A DNA stretch of 64,000 nt, from assembly GCA_024138015.1 (NCBI GenBank), contig JAMXBB010000004.1, positions 104,986,718 to 105,050,717 of the forward strand, in the 5' to 3' direction. Source of the stretch: Lumnitzera littorea (lineage: Eukaryota > Streptophyta > Magnoliopsida > Myrtales > Combretaceae). The notes beneath the pieces are model-generated. The model saw only the letters and a list, made by a program, of their open reading frames with translations. It did no database searches and was not told the origin of the DNA. Made by a program: the position numbers and the translations under genes. Below are positions 59,901 to 64,000 of the stretch, one piece after another; the first letter of the stretch is position 1; every line of letters starts with the position of its first letter.

Positions 59901-62351
59901 GTGACATACATGGTGGTTTTAATTGACGGACACTCAGGAAATCTCTTCAGAACTGTCACGTTAATCCTCATGTATCTAGGTTTTGGATAAGTTGAATGGG
60001 AAGGTTACAACTGATAGTTACAATGGAAATTCCATGAATACCAACAATCAATACGCAAAAATACAGATTGTCGGCCCATAAAGAAAACAAGAAGGGTGAC
60101 ATACATAGTGGTTTTAATTGACGGACACTCAGGAAATTTCTTCACAACTATCACGTTAATCCTCATGTATCTAGGTTTTGGATAAATTGAATGGGAAGGT
60201 TACAACTGATAGTTACAATGGAAATTGACCGTAGTAATTTTAGATTTTTAAGTAATTGTTTCAAATTCTAAATGTAGACTCTGTAGAGCACTGTTTCCTT
60301 GAACAGTACACCCTATTGTTTTTTTTTTCTTAAAAGATCTATATTAATTACCACTTTGAATTCAAACCCCCTCTTAACTAAATCTCAATCATCTAATGCA
60401 CAAAAGTCTCACATTGAAAAAATTCTGAGAACACAATCAATTAATTTCTCTAGCATGTACATAAGACAAGGAAATTCAATGTCAGGAATAAAACAAATAT
60501 CATTTGCCATCTAGATTAGCTTTAAAGAAACATTTTTATTTTCCAATAAAAAGAATATGTGGTGTAGAGCTATTAGAAAGAATTTTCCTAGAATTAACAA
60601 GTCAAAGCCCAAGATTTGGCATATTGGAATTCAGTTGGATATCATATGCCTAGCAGAAAACAACCTTAAACTGTACCCCAGTGAATCATAATGCACGATG
60701 GTTCCAAATTCAATTGATAAAGTGCGATGTCTCAATTGGCCAAAAAAAAAGTGCAATGTCTCAAACCAATTAGCCTGAAGATGTGTATCTCATCATACCA
60801 TCTTAGATAAACATTTTACATGCCTAAGACAAGTTTTCAAGGTAACTTACTTTCTGGACCTCCCCATTCAGCCATGCAAAGGTGAGTCGCTTCTGTTCTA
60901 ATGCACCTGCTGCTGCTTGTAAGGACAGATCTTTTGCAGCATCAATCTCATCATCATTTGACAATATTTCTTGAACTCTGCGCATAGTCTATCGATTTAT
61001 GTAATTTACTACAATTTCCAAGCTGAAAGGATACAAAAGGAGAATAATCGATGCATATGTTTGTTCCATAAAATTTAAGCTACAGTGAGCGTCTGCAGGT
61101 TATAGGTTAATTGGTGGCTTCTGCCCTAGCATTTTCTCTAGTAATGCCCAAGGGCAGTATCACTTTTTGGCTGCTAAAAAGGTTCAGTTAAATTTTACCT
61201 TACTGCCAGCAGGAAGTAAGTTCACTCCATCTTCAGGAGTTAGAAAACATGAAGTAAGCAATACCACAATATTCTATCAAGTTATATCCAAATAAAAAGT
61301 ATGACTTTAGCAAGTCTACTCACCAGTAGATAACATTTTCTGTTCTAGGGAAGCCCAGTAACAAAATAGACATATTGTACCTAGGACAAAATTGTCAAAT
61401 TTATAGTTCACAGTTCAATTGTCAAATTATTTTCCAGGAGCACAGACTCCACCAAACATACGAAGAGAATAAATTAAACTTGCAGTAATTGTGAGTTCTC
61501 CAGAGAATGATTATGTGAATTGTAACTGGTATATTGATTTTAGAAAGTAGCTAGACAACTTGCTGGTTTGTATTTTTGGATCTAAAGAATAAAATGGATC
61601 CTCTTTCCAGATTGAACAGAATTGTATATAACTGATATGGACTTGGTGGAGAATCCAGGTGGCCAATATGGTCAATCTCCTCAAAATAAATTGGATAATT
61701 TTTCCCCATGAATGGACAAGAAAAAATACAACTATGAGATACATTTCATTGACAATAAAAGCAATAAACATTGAGATCGGTGTTTGCTGTCAAACCTAGA
61801 ACCTAATAGTTATAAGATAATGCAAACAACAATTGACGAATTAGCCAAAAAGAAAAATGCATCCTTCATAACCAGATCATTGAACAAAGATTCACAAATT
61901 TTAGCCGCTTATTCCCAAATGGGAACAAGATATGGTGAAAAATTCAGTTGAAGCAGCTTGATACAAGAAAACAAACAGACAATCAGAGACCTGTGAAAAC
62001 TAGAACATTTTTCCCCCCTTTTTGAGTATAGAATCAATAGCATGCTTCTTTCTGTTCTTGCAATTGCAGGCAAAATAGCATGCAGTTTGGAAAAGACTAG
62101 CCAAAATCAAATTTAAAGTGCAATGCTATGTCAAGATCTAGATTGTGTGCTTCTCTTGCTATATTTCCTACAAAGAATTTTACTGTTGGACTAAGAAAAT
62201 GAACATACCCCACGCATTTCATTTAGTTCCTGACTAAGCCTTCCTGCAAGAATCACACAATACCAAGACACAGTATCAACTCCAGCACGAGAATAGCCTC
62301 GAGCATCACAACCCAGTTCTTGTGATGACACACCCCTCAGCTGACGAAGCT
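56943..62351 (-). CDS. Conserved plant membrane protein with thioredoxin-like region, 3' six exons (partial)
   Basis: Six minus-strand exons with good GT-AG sites join without a stop: 62351-62209, 60988-60851, 59570-59337, 59253-59194, 57649-57395 and 57071-56943 (stop), giving 318 residues. The first begins with two bases of a split codon, so further 5' exons lie beyond 62351, probably outside the window. Visible features: a conserved GCDARGYSRAG and SWYCVILAGRL block; QKRLTFAWLNGEVQKAYC followed by YETCGPRRDIDDVPRLFIVR, where VPRLFI looks like the cis-proline strand of a thioredoxin-like fold; then SIWNAMLDEDVDPASQLVAR, WISNIIKDGDSRDLPFY and TPELVPEDEGPF; one membrane segment SPFLLLGALMSFGTIWL; and a basic then acidic tail ending FSDSDSE. 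I recognise it as a conserved plant protein but cannot attach a proven function. The thioredoxin-like fold is inference. Confidence 0.75.
58064..58177. repeat. Tandem duplication, 57 bp x 2, in an intron
   Basis: TTTCCATTTCTTCACATATC followed by ATCATTTTGATAAATTCATC occurs at 58064 and again at 58121. It lies in the 57650-59193 intron of the minus-strand gene. Confidence 0.92.
58376..58469. repeat. Tandem duplication, 47 bp x 2, in the same intron
   Basis: GATAAAAGTGATACTAAAAT occurs in two adjacent 47-base units (58376-58422 and 58423-58469) with a few differences. Confidence 0.9.
59836..60225. repeat. Tandem duplication, 195 bp x 2, in an intron
   Basis: 59836-60030 and 60031-60225 both start TCCATGAATACCAACAATCA and end GTTACAATGGAAAT, with about ten differences. 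They lie in the 59571-60850 intron. On the minus strand each keeps an open stretch FPECPSIKTTMYVTLLVFF, but with no matching splice context I do not treat it as an exon. Confidence 0.93.
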
Positions 62352-63306
62352 CTGAAAAAAGGATGTGTTAGATAAACTCAAACAGCCAATCTTGAATATG
62401 TGTGGGCTTCACAAAGAATCCCATTGTCAGAAAACACAAACTAGTCATGTAAAGAACTCAGACAGTATGAAAATATATAATACTCCCACCAAGCATTTAT
62501 TTTATTAACACAAGTATGTTACATAATATTGCCAGATCAGAGGAACAATAAGGTTCTTAGGACAAACTATCTCACAACTTGCCATGACAGCAGGGTTCTC
62601 CGAGGCAATCCGAGTTGGTGTGTGGATACAAATCCCACCTAACTTGGTCAAAGCAATGAGTTTAGCTCATGCCTGAGGGAAAGTTGTAAATACTGAGAAG
62701 GGATATATTCAAGCTACACAGGAAGTGCAAAGGGAATTGCAGTTGCTAAAAAACAAAAGGGTGGAACGAGTTCCCCTCTTGCGGGTATCAAACTTAAAAT
62801 GAGCCCTTTTATCTGTCAAGCTTCGTGCTAAGGGTTTATGCATCAAATATGACAAACTATTCACTTGTGAAGATCTACACAAGAAGATCCTGTTACAGAT
62901 TTAGAATGACCAATGTGGCAATGAAACACCAAATAATTCAGAATTTGGTTTATGGCATTCCAACCTTCGAGCTTAGGGAAAAGCTCATAGTTGAGGAAGA
63001 AGTGATGCTGTAAACTTCATTAACAGGTAATATTTCTGTAGGAAGATGTAATGGGCTAAGTTAATCTAATTTTCTTTTACTATGGGCAGACAAATCATTT
63101 ACTTGAATTAGAACAAGCTTAAATAATTACCCATATTATCAATATTAACCAAAAGTGATTATCATTTTTTATTGGCAAGAAATTGGAGGATTTTCTATAA
63201 TGAGACATCAAAAACCTGATTTACTCATAATCTCACCATAGATTCCAACATGTAAGACCAGAAGCTAAATAAATGCAAAGTTGTTGATAAGACCTTAGGA
63301 TGCTGG
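62352..63306. other. Intron or upstream sequence of the minus-strand gene
   Basis: No further exon was identified. At 62580-62650 a GGATACAAATCCCACC phrase faintly resembles a tRNA-type B box, but no SINE structure follows. Confidence 0.4.
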
Positions 63307-63975
63307 TGTTAGTGCTCAATGTTGACATGTGTGAATTGTGCATAGAGCACTTGTTAGTATTTTAGGTGTTGTGCATGAAATGTAATATAGTTAAAGGGGA
63401 TAAGTGGAGTGGCATATATGTAAATATGTAGAAGTAGAATATTATAAATAGGAGTTAGTGATAACAGTGGAAAAGTCAATCAATTCCTTAGAAACCAGTG
63501 AGTTAATTGTGAGCAAATATACTCACGGAATTTGTGAGCTTTTAGCTCATGGCTCTTCTTTGAAGAGAGATTAGGGCATGTAATCGATTCCAAATCAATA
63601 AACATCGTTTTAGTTCCTTTCTTATCACTTCTAGTGTTAGTGTTCAGTGTTGATGCGTGTGAATTGTGTAGAATGCACATGTTAGTATTTTAGGTGTTGT
63701 GTGTGAAATGCAATAAAGGTAAAAGGGATAAGGGGAGTGGCATATTTGTAAATATGAAGAACTAAAATATTACAAATAGGAGCTAGTAGTAAAAGTGGAG
63801 AAGTTAGTCATTTTGTTAGAAACCAATGAGTTAGTTAATTGTGAGCAAATGTGCTCATAGAACTTATGAGCTTTTAGCTCATAGCTCTATTTTAGAGAAA
63901 GATTAAGGTTTAAATTGATTTCAACCACAAAATCAATACAAATCTCTTTAGTTTTATTCTCTAATAACTGTCGGT
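63307..63975 (+). repeat. LTR-like direct repeat, about 328 bp x 2, at the window edge
   Basis: TGTTAGTGCTCAATGTTGAC (63307) and TGTTAGTGTTCAGTGTTGAT (63635) begin two diverged units. Each has TTAGTATTTTAGGTGTTGTG, a TATAAATAGG-like box (63443; TACAAATAGG in unit 2) and GAGCTTTTAGCTCAT. TG start, TATA box and length suit a copia LTR, so this may be two LTRs with no interior between them. The right unit ends close to the window end and cannot be closed. Confidence 0.65.
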
Positions 63976-64000
63976 TGATTTCAGCTGTCATCACCAATGA

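Noticed and set aside
62580..62650. tRNA-like B-box phrase suggesting a SINE
   Set aside because: A-box is poor, and no tail or target duplication was found.
1..64000. CRISPR arrays, rRNA or convincing tRNA genes, prokaryotic operons
   Set aside because: None seen; the sequence is plant nuclear DNA and the short repeats present are tandem duplications or transposon parts.

Overview
This is nuclear DNA from a eudicot plant. It is AT-rich, its genes carry short GT-AG introns, it holds a TIR-NBS-LRR resistance gene (a class typical of eudicots), and most of it is decayed Ty1/copia, Ty3/gypsy, LINE and MITE sequence. I cannot name the species. Three genes stand out: an apparently intact TIR-NBS-LRR gene (30636-35401, +), a GT37 xyloglucan-type fucosyltransferase (46302-48991, +), and the 3' part of a conserved membrane-protein gene (56943-62351, -) that runs off the right edge.

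Layout. 1-3110: the 3' half of a Tat-type Ty3 element joined to the 5' end (LTR, primer-binding site, gag) of a copia element, both on the minus strand. 3111-12322: a structurally complete but dead copia element (6198-10892, -) lies between two diverged copies of a 0.78-kb segment that each contain a MITE. 12323-18470: mostly AT-rich spacer with a 521-bp Mutator-like MITE and a Ty3 protease relic. 18470-27700: a second Tat-type element (+), lacking its RT core, split by a 3.5-kb solo LTR, with about 110-bp tandem repeats downstream of pol. 27700-30635: spacer, a hAT-like non-autonomous relic and the TNL promoter. 35402-46301: retroelement graveyard (LINE RT, two Ty3 fragments, two tandem arrays). 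46302-53815: the fucosyltransferase region, present twice. 53816-64000: spacer, the minus-strand gene, and an LTR-like tandem repeat at the edge.

The most consequential observation concerns data quality. Bases 47055-50434 recur at 50436-53815 with no indel that I could find, and the only N in the window (50435) lies exactly at the join. This looks like two overlapping contig ends placed side by side. The second fucosyltransferase 'gene' (exon 2 only) is then probably not real, and coordinates to its right are inflated by about 3.38 kb.

The three genes show no sign of working together: immune receptor, Golgi wall-polysaccharide enzyme, and an uncharacterised membrane protein. I found no convincing new biological system. 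The unusual material is structural: nested and chimeric retroelements, short two-copy tandem duplications, and the probable false duplication.
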